Assembly: GCA_013330055.1 (NCBI GenBank)
Contig: DUJB01000031.1
Coordinates: 3,307-9,461 of the forward strand
DNA: 6,155 nt
Direction of reading: 5' to 3'
Origin: Nitrosopumilaceae archaeon
GTDB lineage: Archaea > Thermoproteota > Nitrososphaeria > Nitrososphaerales > Nitrosopumilaceae
Position numbers and translations under genes: made by a program. The notes beneath the pieces are model-generated. The model worked only from the letters and a program-made list of their open reading frames with translations. It did no database searches and was not told where the DNA came from. The number at the start of each line of letters is the position of its first letter. Position 1 is the stretch's first letter. Shown here piece after piece: positions 1-5,300 of this stretch.

Positions 1-942
1 AAAGGAATTAAGACAAAGCTTGCAACACTATACAACTCAGAAAGTGCAAATTATACAATACTAGACAAAATTTCTTCGTCAAAGCCTAAGGGCAAAAAAG
101 TGGGAATTAGACTAAGAGTTTTATCAAACGCAGATATTGAAAACATACTCAAGTTTGCAAGGACTGGAATTGATTTTGTTATTGTTGATGTAAAAGATTG
201 GAAAATAATTCCACTTGAAAATATCATAGCAAAACTACACAAATTGCATACTAGAATATTTGCACTAGCAAACAATCCTGAAGAAGTAAGGAAAATGTTT
301 TCTATTTTGGAAATAGGTGTCGATGGAGTAATATTTTCAACTAGTTCCATTAACGAAGTAAGAGAAGCACTAGTTTATCTAGGAACAAAATCTTTCGAGT
401 TAAAGCCAGCAAAAATTTTTGAAATAAAAGAGGTAGGAAATGGTGAGCGAGTGTGTGTTGATACTGCATCCATGCTTCACAGAGGGGAAGGGATGTTAAT
501 TGGAAGTAGATCAAACTTTTTGTTTCTAGTTCATAATGAATCAGTCGGATCTTCTTTTACTTCACCAAGACCATTTAGGGTAAATGCGGGAGCAGTTCAT
601 TGTTATACCATTTCTCCAGATGGAACAACAAAATATCTATCAGAGTTAGAAACAGGTTCTGAAGTTCTAGTTTTGGATTCAAAAGGCAAGGCAAGGAGAG
701 CAACTGTTGGTCGTTCAAAAATAGAGAGCAGACCCATGCTTATGATAAAAGCACAAATTGGAAACGAAATTGGTGGAATAATTGCACAAAACGCTGAGAC
801 AATACGCTTTGTAAGACCAAATGGTCACCTGGTATCTGTCACACATCTCAAAAAAGGTGATGTTGTGTTAGCACACTGCAAACCAGCAACTGGAAGGCAC
901 TTTGGTATGGAAGTAGATGATGAATACATTATTGAAAAGTAA
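1..942 (+). CDS. aroB': 3-dehydroquinate synthase II, 5'-truncated
   Basis: This is the archaeal-type 3-dehydroquinate synthase. In the known family it performs the NAD+-dependent oxidative deamination and cyclisation of 2-amino-3,7-dideoxy-D-threo-hept-6-ulosonate to 3-dehydroquinate, replacing the bacterial DAHP/AroB route. The reading frame is open from the first base, so the start lies upstream. The GTG at 100 is internal (a Val), because in-frame coding continues to its left. The 313 visible residues compare with roughly 350-360 in the family, so about 40 N-terminal residues are missing. Visible family blocks, numbered from the first visible codon: DWKIIPLEN at 66-74, GEGMLIGSRS at 162-171, RPFRVNAGAVH at 190-200, TKYLSEL at 210-216 and QNAETIRF at 263-270. 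It ends in TAA, 32 bases before the next gene, which has its own promoter-like box. The aminodideoxyheptulosonate synthase gene often sits just upstream in related archaea; that lies outside this window. Confidence 0.95.
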   Translation, partial: KGIKTKLATLYNSESANYTILDKISSSKPKGKKVGIRLRVLSNADIENILKFARTGIDFVIVDVKDWKIIPLENIIAKLHKLHTRIFALANNPEEVRKMFSILEIGVDGVIFSTSSINEVREALVYLGTKSFELKPAKIFEIKEVGNGERVCVDTASMLHRGEGMLIGSRSNFLFLVHNESVGSSFTSPRPFRVNAGAVHCYTISPDGTTKYLSELETGSEVLVLDSKGKARRATVGRSKIESRPMLMIKAQIGNEIGGIIAQNAETIRFVRPNGHLVSVTHLKKGDVVLAHCKPATGRHFGMEVDDEYIIEK

Positions 943-944
943 TG

Positions 945-954
945 TATTTTATTA
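945..954 (+). promoter_or_regulatory. TATA-like box of the zinc-knuckle gene
   Basis: The A/T-only stretch TATTTTATTA is centred about 25 bases before the ATG at 975. That is the spacing expected if transcription starts at or next to the start codon (a leaderless mRNA). No Shine-Dalgarno motif precedes the ATG, which fits. The box lies immediately after the stop codon of the synthase gene. The call rests on position and composition only, in an AT-rich region. Confidence 0.45.
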
Positions 955-974
955 ATTACAGAATTCCTTAAATC

Positions 975-1157
975 ATGAATCAAAGTCAGTCATATATGGT
1001 ACCTACCGATGACAAAGATACAGAATTTGTAGATCTGTGTGTAATATGTAGACAGGGAATAATTCGAGGGGCCTTGGTTTTCGTAAATAACAAAGCATAT
1101 CATTCTAGCTGTTATGCAGCATTTGGTCAAAAAAGCGGTAACGTAAATCCGTCTTAG
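975..1157 (+). CDS. small protein with a single LIM-like zinc knuckle
   Basis: This 60-residue protein has an acidic, probably disordered N-terminus (about residues 1-20) and then one cysteine/histidine module: C22-x2-C25-x17-H43-x2-C46. That spacing matches the first zinc-binding half of a LIM domain (C-x2-C-x16-23-H-x2-C). There is no second half, so the four ligands probably hold one zinc ion. The segment between them, from GIIRGALVFV to NKAYH, looks like a short beta hairpin. No catalytic motif, signal peptide or membrane segment is visible. The ATG at 975 is preferred because a TATA-like box lies about 25 bases upstream; an in-frame ATG at 996 would remove seven residues without touching the knuckle. 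I do not recognise a named family. A protein- or nucleic-acid-binding adaptor is a plausible inference, not shown by the sequence. Confidence 0.72.
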   Translation: MNQSQSYMVPTDDKDTEFVDLCVICRQGIIRGALVFVNNKAYHSSCYAAFGQKSGNVNPS

Positions 1158-1185
1158 CGACAGTGATTTGTGAATAGATGAAAAG

Positions 1186-1226
1186 TTGTTTTCTAGTATT
1201 TTTTAACTATCTGGATAATTATTTTT
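1186..1226 (+). terminator. T-tract terminator for the plus-strand genes
   Basis: About 30 bases after the stop of the zinc-knuckle gene the plus strand carries successive T runs: TTTT at 1189-1192, T6 at 1199-1204 and T5 at 1222-1226. No strong hairpin precedes them. Archaeal RNA polymerase terminates at oligo-T runs without a stem-loop, so this is a reasonable 3' end for the left-hand plus-strand unit. The boundaries are approximate. Confidence 0.5.
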
Positions 1227-1229
1227 GGA

Positions 1230-1252
1230 TAAAATAAAAAATTATTAAAAAA
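1230..1252 (-). terminator. T-tract terminator for the methyltransferase unit
   Basis: Read on the minus strand, this stretch contains runs of T6, T6 and T4 (the complements of plus-strand A runs at 1247-1252, 1236-1241 and 1231-1234). It begins within a few bases of the TAA of the small basic protein. It is a plausible intrinsic archaeal terminator for the leftward transcript and lies in the same convergent gap as the plus-strand terminator. Confidence 0.5.
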
Positions 1253-1255
1253 GAA

Positions 1256-1465
1256 TTATCTTCTTTTTATCTTCTTTTTTAGTTGATTTACTTCTGCCAT
1301 TTCTTCTCTTAGGTGTTTTCTAAGAATTGCCTCGTGTTCTCGCTTGTGTCTCCAATAAATATTCATGATTCCCTGTCTAGTTTTTGCTTTTTTTATTGCA
1401 GAAGAATATTTTCTATGGCTATTTTCAACGCTTCTAAAATAGCTTTTGGTATTTGTTGTAACCAT
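1256..1465 (-). CDS. small basic, helical hypothetical protein linked to the methyltransferase
   Basis: From the ATG at 1465 this is a 69-residue protein of unknown family. It is very basic: about 20 Lys/Arg against 6 Glu. From about residue 16 onward it lacks proline and looks like one or two long amphipathic helices, possibly a coiled coil, ending in the tail KKKIKRR. It contains aromatic residues (Y9, F10, Y20, Y38, W39) but no cysteine, no catalytic motif, no signal peptide and no membrane segment. The charge suggests contact with DNA or RNA; that is inference. The frame stays open upstream to a TTG at 1522, which would add 19 residues and overlap the methyltransferase stop by 11 bases. 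I prefer the ATG: the extension begins at a rare start codon with no Shine-Dalgarno, and a weak TATA-like stretch (GGTTATCTA, minus strand) lies about 25 bases before the ATG. The gene directly follows the methyltransferase gene and is probably co-transcribed with it. Confidence 0.6.
   Translation of the reverse strand: MVTTNTKSYFRSVENSHRKYSSAIKKAKTRQGIMNIYWRHKREHEAILRKHLREEMAEVNQLKKKIKRR
1258..1279. repeat. two perfect tandem copies of an 11-base pyrimidine unit
   Basis: The plus strand reads ATCTTCTTTTT twice without a gap (1258-1268 and 1269-1279), with one further T. On the minus strand the repeat encodes the Lys/Arg-rich C-terminal tail (KKKIKRR) and the first two bases of the stop codon of the small basic protein. 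On the plus strand it adds two more T5 runs beyond the terminator region. It may be simple slippage in low-complexity coding DNA. Confidence 0.7.
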
Positions 1466-1511
1466 GATTTGATTCGGAGAGATTTGTAGATAACCTTTAC
1501 GATATAAGGAT

Positions 1512-2366
1512 TCAGATGTCAAGGGGTTCAGGTTTTTTCCAATAGGGAACTAGTTGCATATTTCGAAGGGAGGGTTGTTCCATTGTTCGTTTTTGTGCTA
1601 TTTTCACATATTTTGCAGACTTGTCTACACCAATGTACTTTCGCTTAAGAAACCTAGCCATTTTGGTTGTCTGACCGCTTCCTACAAAGGGATCTAGGAT
1701 TAGATCTCCGACGTTACTGTAAAGCTGTATCAATCTATATGGGATTTCTTCTGGAAATGCAGCTGGATGAAACCTTCTGTAACTAGGCGGAACTGGTGCA
1801 ATGTGCCACACCGAGTTTGCGATTTCTTTTTTCATCAGATCATTTATTTTTAATTTACTTTTTTTGTCCTTGATGTTAGAAAATGGCGGCTTTCTAAGAA
1901 TTATGATTTGTTCATGCATGATATTTGGATAGTAATACGTAGGATATGGGTGTTGTACAGTTACTCTGAATCTTTTTTTTCCACCTGTAACTTTGTTCCA
2001 AATTATTTCTTCAAAAAATTTCCAGCCAATCTCTTTTTTTGTTAGTTCTACCAGTAAAATTGCAGGAAGCGGAAGTTTGGTTTTTTCTTCAACAAGTTCA
2101 TTGCCTATAACTATACAACAAGAACCACCTGGCTTTGTAACCATGTATACTTGAGAAAATACATCTCTCATTTCATCAACCCAAGTTTCAAGTAAAACAC
2201 CTACAGTTCCTCTATACCAATCGTTTGAGGTTTGATGCTCTTGGTAGTTTATTGCATTGTGATATGGTGGCGAAGTTACGGTAAGTGAAACTTTGTCTTT
2301 TCCTATTTTTGAAAGATCTCGTGAATCAGCGTTGACAACAGAATTTGGTCTCCACACAGAAATCAT
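1512..2366 (-). CDS. beta-class DNA methyltransferase (N4-cytosine or N6-adenine)
   Basis: This S-adenosylmethionine-dependent DNA methyltransferase modifies an exocyclic amino group of a base. The catalytic motif IV, TSPPY, is at residues 31-35. The AdoMet-binding motif I, DPFVGSGQT, comes late at 225-233 and is followed by YIGVD at 244-248 (motif II, whose Asp binds the AdoMet ribose). Catalytic motif first and AdoMet motif last is the beta-class order. Ser before PPY is most often seen in N4-cytosine enzymes, whereas N6-adenine enzymes usually have DPPY, so N4-methylcytosine is favoured but not proven. Other family blocks are NSVWHIAP at 184-191 and HPAAFPEE at 200-207. The length, 284 residues, is typical of a solo catalytic subunit; the segment between the motifs, including a lysine-rich stretch around 166-180, presumably holds target recognition. 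The start is the ATG at 2366; an in-frame GTG at 2378 would add four residues. No restriction endonuclease is adjacent, so it looks like an orphan methyltransferase. The target sequence cannot be read from the DNA. Confidence 0.92.
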   Translation of the reverse strand: MISVWRPNSVVNADSRDLSKIGKDKVSLTVTSPPYHNAINYQEHQTSNDWYRGTVGVLLETWVDEMRDVFSQVYMVTKPGGSCCIVIGNELVEEKTKLPLPAILLVELTKKEIGWKFFEEIIWNKVTGGKKRFRVTVQHPYPTYYYPNIMHEQIIILRKPPFSNIKDKKSKLKINDLMKKEIANSVWHIAPVPPSYRRFHPAAFPEEIPYRLIQLYSNVGDLILDPFVGSGQTTKMARFLKRKYIGVDKSAKYVKIAQKRTMEQPSLRNMQLVPYWKKPEPLDI

Positions 2367-2378
2367 GAATTGATTCAC

Positions 2379-2390
2379 TATATAATATTT
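2379..2390 (-). promoter_or_regulatory. TATA-like region of the methyltransferase gene
   Basis: On the minus strand the bases AAATATTATATA lie 13-24 bases before the ATG at 2366. They form the only strong A/T-only element close to this gene. The centre is about 18-22 bases from the ATG, slightly short for a leaderless start but compatible if the upstream half (AAATAT) is the box. The position also argues against the GTG at 2378 as the start, since that codon would lie directly against the box. Confidence 0.35.
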
Positions 2391-2485
2391 GGAGTATGGA
2401 TCAAAAAACGTACATTTGATTTAGAGTTCTTGTTTTTTTAAAACGTCTAGCGTGAGATTGAATCTGGCTATTAATTGGACATATG

Positions 2486-2490
2486 TTTAT
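2486..2490 (+). promoter_or_regulatory. TATA-like box of the P-II-like gene
   Basis: TTTAT, within ATGTTTATTTGG, is centred about 27 bases before the ATG at 2515, the distance for transcription starting at the start codon. No Shine-Dalgarno motif precedes this ATG. The box lies inside the open extension that begins at the GTG at 2452, which supports the internal ATG as the true start. A second possible element is TTTTTTTAAAA at 2433-2443, which would give a leader of about 50 bases. Confidence 0.45.
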
Positions 2491-2514
2491 TTGGACTCAC
2501 ATCTTATCTCTATT

Positions 2515-2886
2515 ATGAAAAGAATCGAGGTTCATACAAAAATAGAAAATTTAACACCAATCCTTGATGCATTAAAAAAAATTGGAGTAAGCGGAGTTAC
2601 TGTAGCCCAAGTTAGAGGAAGAGGATCTGTTGAACCTCCCATGATTTCAGGACTTAGAGGAACTGTCAAATATGCTGCTGATTTCAATGTACGCAATCTA
2701 ATTTATACAATTGTTGAAGACTCTAAATCTGAAGAGGTAATCCAAGCAATTCTACAAGCAGTTCATAGTGACGGAGAGAAGGTATTTGGCAAGATCTTTG
2801 TAACTCCAATCGAGGATGCTATCGATTTGGGAACAGGGCTGAGAGGATCAGAGGCTCTAAAATCAAAGACGGTAAAAAACCTGTAA
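2515..2886 (+). CDS. divergent P-II-like nitrogen regulatory protein
   Basis: This 123-residue protein has the P-II fold pattern from the N-terminus: MKRIEVHTKIENLTPILDAL, then GVSGVTVAQVRGRG (24-37), a T-loop (about 38-56), and GKIFV at 92-96. P-II proteins are cytoplasmic trimers that bind ATP/ADP and 2-oxoglutarate and control ammonium transporters, glutamine synthetase or other partners. Aligned by eye to E. coli GlnB, several ligand residues differ. Gln39 is Val39, the GDGK of the B-loop is VFGK (90-93), and the C-loop arginines 101 and 103 are Asp104 and Gly106. Lys90 is kept as Lys93, and a tyrosine (Tyr53) sits where the uridylylated Tyr51 would be. The T-loop is two residues longer, and the C-terminus is extended by about eight residues (KSKTVKNL). 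The ATG at 2515 is chosen because the family N-terminus starts there. The gene lies 57 bases before the aroD operon on the same strand. Fold assignment is secure; ligand and partner are unknown. Confidence 0.87.
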   Translation: MKRIEVHTKIENLTPILDALKKIGVSGVTVAQVRGRGSVEPPMISGLRGTVKYAADFNVRNLIYTIVEDSKSEEVIQAILQAVHSDGEKVFGKIFVTPIEDAIDLGTGLRGSEALKSKTVKNL

Positions 2887-2914
2887 TAAAATTAGTTTCA
2901 AGTTTGAATAAAGG

Positions 2915-2924
2915 CTTAATTTTC
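2915..2924 (+). promoter_or_regulatory. TATA-like box of the shikimate operon
   Basis: CTTAATTTTC lies about 25 bases before the ATG of the dehydratase gene, in the 57-base gap after the P-II-like gene. No Shine-Dalgarno motif precedes that ATG, so a leaderless start is plausible. The same T-rich bases could weakly terminate the P-II-like transcript. Read-through from the P-II-like gene cannot be excluded. Confidence 0.38.
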
Positions 2925-2943
2925 TAACATTACACAAAGAATT

Positions 2944-3618
2944 ATGGCAAATAAGACATGTGTTACCCTAGCTGAATCAAGTCCAGCAAAGCTACGTTTG
3001 CGTCTAGGTCAGGCATTAAAAAGATCAGATTATGCAGAGTTACGATTTGATTTCATGGTTCCAAACAAAATTCCAACAGCACTAGATCTAGTAAAAAACG
3101 ATTTGAGAAGATGCATCTGTACCTTAAGACCAATATCAGAGGGCGGCAAGTTTTCAGGTGGTGAAAAAGACAGAATTTCCATATTAAAGTTAATCGCAGA
3201 GTACAATCCGTATCTGCTTGATGTAGAGTTTGATACCATAAGAAAAAACAAAGACCTTCGTCAGTATCTAAAAAGAACAAAAACAAGTTTGCTTGTTTCA
3301 TGGCATGATTTTAAAAAAACTCCAGATGAGAATTTGTTAAGAATAAAATTAAGACAGATGAGCAAGTTTTCAAAAAATGTTAAGATCGTTACTAGTGCAA
3401 AAACTATAGGTGATTCCATGAAGGTTTTATCTTTGTATAAAAACCTGCCAAAAAATCACAAACTGATTGCCTTTGCAATGGGAGACAGCGGACGCATGTC
3501 TAGGATTCTATGTACACAATTTGGCAGTCCTTACACATATGTTTCACTTGGCAAACCAGTTGCACCAGGCCAGTTTAGCCTAGATGAAGTTAAATCAATC
3601 TTCAAGTTGAAAAAATGA
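2944..3618 (+). CDS. aroD: 3-dehydroquinate dehydratase, type I
   Basis: This enzyme converts 3-dehydroquinate to 3-dehydroshikimate by syn-dehydration through a Schiff base with the substrate. The 224 residues fit the single-domain type I TIM-barrel family. Family positions visible by alignment from memory: ELRFD at 32-36 and TLRP at 60-63 (substrate carboxylate contacts), LDVEFD at 92-97, SWHD at 119-122 with the catalytic His121, and VKIVTSA at 146-152 with Lys147 as the expected Schiff-base lysine. Also present are SR at 186-187 (Arg187) and PVAPGQFS at 205-212 (Gln210). His121 to Lys147 is 26 residues, close to the 27 in the enterobacterial enzymes. All key residues are present, so it should be active. 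It is the first gene of a tight cluster with aroE, aroK and aroA. The ATG at 2944 places the family's first strand at the N-terminus. Confidence 0.95.
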   Translation: MANKTCVTLAESSPAKLRLRLGQALKRSDYAELRFDFMVPNKIPTALDLVKNDLRRCICTLRPISEGGKFSGGEKDRISILKLIAEYNPYLLDVEFDTIRKNKDLRQYLKRTKTSLLVSWHDFKKTPDENLLRIKLRQMSKFSKNVKIVTSAKTIGDSMKVLSLYKNLPKNHKLIAFAMGDSGRMSRILCTQFGSPYTYVSLGKPVAPGQFSLDEVKSIFKLKK

Positions 3619-3622
3619 TATC

Positions 3623-4444
3623 ATGACAAAGACTTATGCTGTGATAGGCGACCCGATTGATCATTCGCTTTCACCTGCTATACACAATGCTGCTTTTGCG
3701 TTCTTGGGTTTAGATTGCACATATATTGCATATCGAATTCCAAAAGGAGAGCTATCTGAAGGAATCGAGTCCTTAAAGCTCATCAACATTGCGGGATTTA
3801 ACGTGACAATACCACACAAGATAGAGATGATGAAGTTTCTTGATGACATGGATGAAGATTGCAAAACGATTGGAGCAACAAACACTGTTAATAATGAGAA
3901 TGGAAAGTTCAAGGGATACAACACTGACATGGATGGATTTTTGGAACCAATAAAGCAACGAAACCAAAGCTGTAAGGATTCAAATGTATTGCTCATCGGT
4001 GCAGGTGGAGCAGCAAGAGCTATTGTAGCTGCGTTTGCAAAAGAAAAAGCTCACAAAATTACAGTAGCAAATAGGACCAGAGAAAAAGCAGAAGAACTTG
4101 TAAAATTTGCAAACAATCTGGGGCTGGAGTCAGATCATACTGATTTGGTAAACGCTGGAAACACTACAGGTAATTACAAGTTTATTGTAAATGCAACTTC
4201 GGTTGGCATGAAAAATAATACTAGCCCAATATCTACAAGGATGATCAACAAGGACTGTACAGTATATGATTTAGTGTACATGCCAGTTGATACAGAATTA
4301 CTTGAACAGTCAAAAAAACAAGGTGCGACCATCATATATGGTTGGGAAATGCTTCTTGCTCAAGCAATGCGTTCCTTTGAGATCTGGACAAAAAGAAAAG
4401 CGCCTTATGAAGCAATGAAATTAACACTTTTGGGGAGATTTTGA
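3623..4444 (+). CDS. aroE: shikimate dehydrogenase (NADP+)
   Basis: This enzyme reduces 3-dehydroshikimate to shikimate with NADPH. The 273 residues match the usual AroE length. The N-terminal substrate domain shows GDPIDHSLSPAIHN at 9-22, NVTIPHK at 60-66 with catalytic Lys66, GATNTV at 84-89 and GYNTDMDGF at 98-106 with catalytic Asp102. The Rossmann domain follows with GAGGAARA at 126-133 and NRT at 150-152, the Arg expected to favour NADPH over NADH. The C-terminal YGWEMLLAQA block closes the substrate site. All catalytic residues are intact. The start lies four bases after the aroD stop and no clear Shine-Dalgarno is visible, so translation probably depends on coupling to aroD. Adjacent aroK and aroA supply the next two steps. 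Confidence 0.97.
   Translation: MTKTYAVIGDPIDHSLSPAIHNAAFAFLGLDCTYIAYRIPKGELSEGIESLKLINIAGFNVTIPHKIEMMKFLDDMDEDCKTIGATNTVNNENGKFKGYNTDMDGFLEPIKQRNQSCKDSNVLLIGAGGAARAIVAAFAKEKAHKITVANRTREKAEELVKFANNLGLESDHTDLVNAGNTTGNYKFIVNATSVGMKNNTSPISTRMINKDCTVYDLVYMPVDTELLEQSKKQGATIIYGWEMLLAQAMRSFEIWTKRKAPYEAMKLTLLGRF
4434..4437 (+). promoter_or_regulatory. ribosome binding site of the shikimate kinase gene
   Basis: GGAG, within TGGGGAGATT, lies eight bases before the ATG at 4446, inside the last codons of aroE. It is the clearest Shine-Dalgarno motif in the window. The first genes of transcripts here lack one, so this fits the archaeal pattern of leaderless first genes with ribosome binding sites on internal operon genes. 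It fixes the start at 4446. Confidence 0.6.
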
Positions 4445-4445
4445 A

Positions 4446-5300
4446 ATGCCAACAGCTAAAGCCGTCATGCATGGTGCAGTCTCAATTGTAAATGCAATTG
4501 CCACAGGAAAAGGTGCAACACTTGGCATTTCATTAAATGTAGTGTCCATCATAGAAGCCACACCGGGGTCTGGCCTAGTCTTTGAAAATAAAGAATCCAG
4601 TCTAAGCTCACGGCTGATAAAAAGTGTAATTGAAAAAGCCATGCCAAAAAATGATCTAGAAAAGTACAAACTGAGAATTTCATTAAAATCAGAAATACCG
4701 TCAGGATATGGCCTTAAGAGTTCTAGTGCAATATCTTCTGTAATCTCTCTAGCTTGTGCCAAACTTTTCAGACCACAGATAAATGATCTTGAAGTGCTAA
4801 GACATGGCGTAGAGGCATCTATTGAATCCAAAGTAAGCATCACTGGGGCGTTTGATGATGCTTGTGCATGTTATTTTGGCGGCTTTGCAGTGACAGATAA
4901 CCATAATCTGAAAATCGTAAAATCTGAAAAAGCTCCAGAGGATCTGTCAGCCATCATATTCATACCAAGGTCAAGAAAAAGAGGAAATGTCAACAAGCTA
5001 AAGATTCTAGAGGGAGTCTTTGCACAAGCATGGTCACTAGCAAGCAATTCGGATTACTGGAATGCGATGTTGTTAAATGGTCTTGCAACCTCGACTATAC
5101 TAAACTCTGATCCTAGAATTCTTACAGATCTTTTAGAGGCTGGTGCACTTGCAGCATCAGTATCAGGTAACGGGCCTTCTATTGCAGCAATTGCAAAAAA
5201 AGGGAACGTCTCTAATGTGAAAAAGGCATTTTTGTCCCATGACGGACAAGTCATGATATCAGACATTAACAACAAAAAGGCTGAAGTGTATGAAATGTAA
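4446..5300 (+). CDS. aroK: archaeal GHMP-type shikimate kinase
   Basis: This enzyme phosphorylates shikimate at the 3-hydroxyl using ATP. It belongs to the GHMP (galactokinase/homoserine kinase) superfamily and is unrelated to the P-loop AroK of bacteria, so it is a non-orthologous replacement. The 284 residues match the archaeal family. Motifs: an N-terminal AVMHGAVSIVNAIATGKGA block at 6-24, the ATP-binding PSGYGLKSSSA at 85-95, TGAFDDACACYFGG at 133-146, and the C-terminal VSGNGPS glycine motif at 239-245. The start is one base after the aroE TGA and is supported by GGAG eight bases upstream. The last 11 bases overlap the start of aroA, indicating translational coupling. Its position between aroE and aroA agrees with the shikimate kinase role rather than homoserine kinase, which shares the fold. 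Confidence 0.95.
   Translation: MPTAKAVMHGAVSIVNAIATGKGATLGISLNVVSIIEATPGSGLVFENKESSLSSRLIKSVIEKAMPKNDLEKYKLRISLKSEIPSGYGLKSSSAISSVISLACAKLFRPQINDLEVLRHGVEASIESKVSITGAFDDACACYFGGFAVTDNHNLKIVKSEKAPEDLSAIIFIPRSRKRGNVNKLKILEGVFAQAWSLASNSDYWNAMLLNGLATSTILNSDPRILTDLLEAGALAASVSGNGPSIAAIAKKGNVSNVKKAFLSHDGQVMISDINNKKAEVYEM

Larger units (their letters stand above)
2367..2514. other. divergent intergenic region between methyltransferase and P-II-like genes
   Basis: This stretch of about 150 bases separates two genes transcribed away from each other and must hold both promoters. It contains the minus-strand TATA-like element at its left end and the plus-strand box at 2486-2490. There is a T7 run at 2433-2439 running into AAAACG, and a 7-base direct repeat AAAACGT at 2405-2411 and 2440-2446. 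A GTG-initiated extension of the P-II-like frame is open from 2452, but it encodes no family sequence. No RNA gene or strong hairpin was recognised. Confidence 0.6.

Noticed and set aside
100..102. GTG as the start of the 3-dehydroquinate synthase gene
   Set aside because: The frame is open from base 1, and a start here would leave the protein about 80 residues short of the family length. The gene is simply cut by the window edge.
2452..2514. GTG-initiated 21-residue N-terminal extension of the P-II-like protein
   Set aside because: The P-II family sequence begins exactly at the ATG at 2515, the extension has no family similarity, and a TATA-like box for the ATG lies inside it.
1158..2514. 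Complete restriction-modification system
   Set aside because: Only a methyltransferase is present. The 69-residue neighbour is too small and lacks any nuclease motif such as PD-(D/E)xK or HNH.
3661..3996. 111-residue minus-strand open frame opposite aroE
   Set aside because: It is antisense to the conserved substrate-binding domain of shikimate dehydrogenase, with no independent support. The minus-strand frames at 51-350 and 3030-3301 were rejected in the same way.
4421..4843. 140-residue minus-strand open frame opposite the shikimate kinase
   Set aside because: It is antisense to a fully motif-supported gene and shows no recognisable domain.
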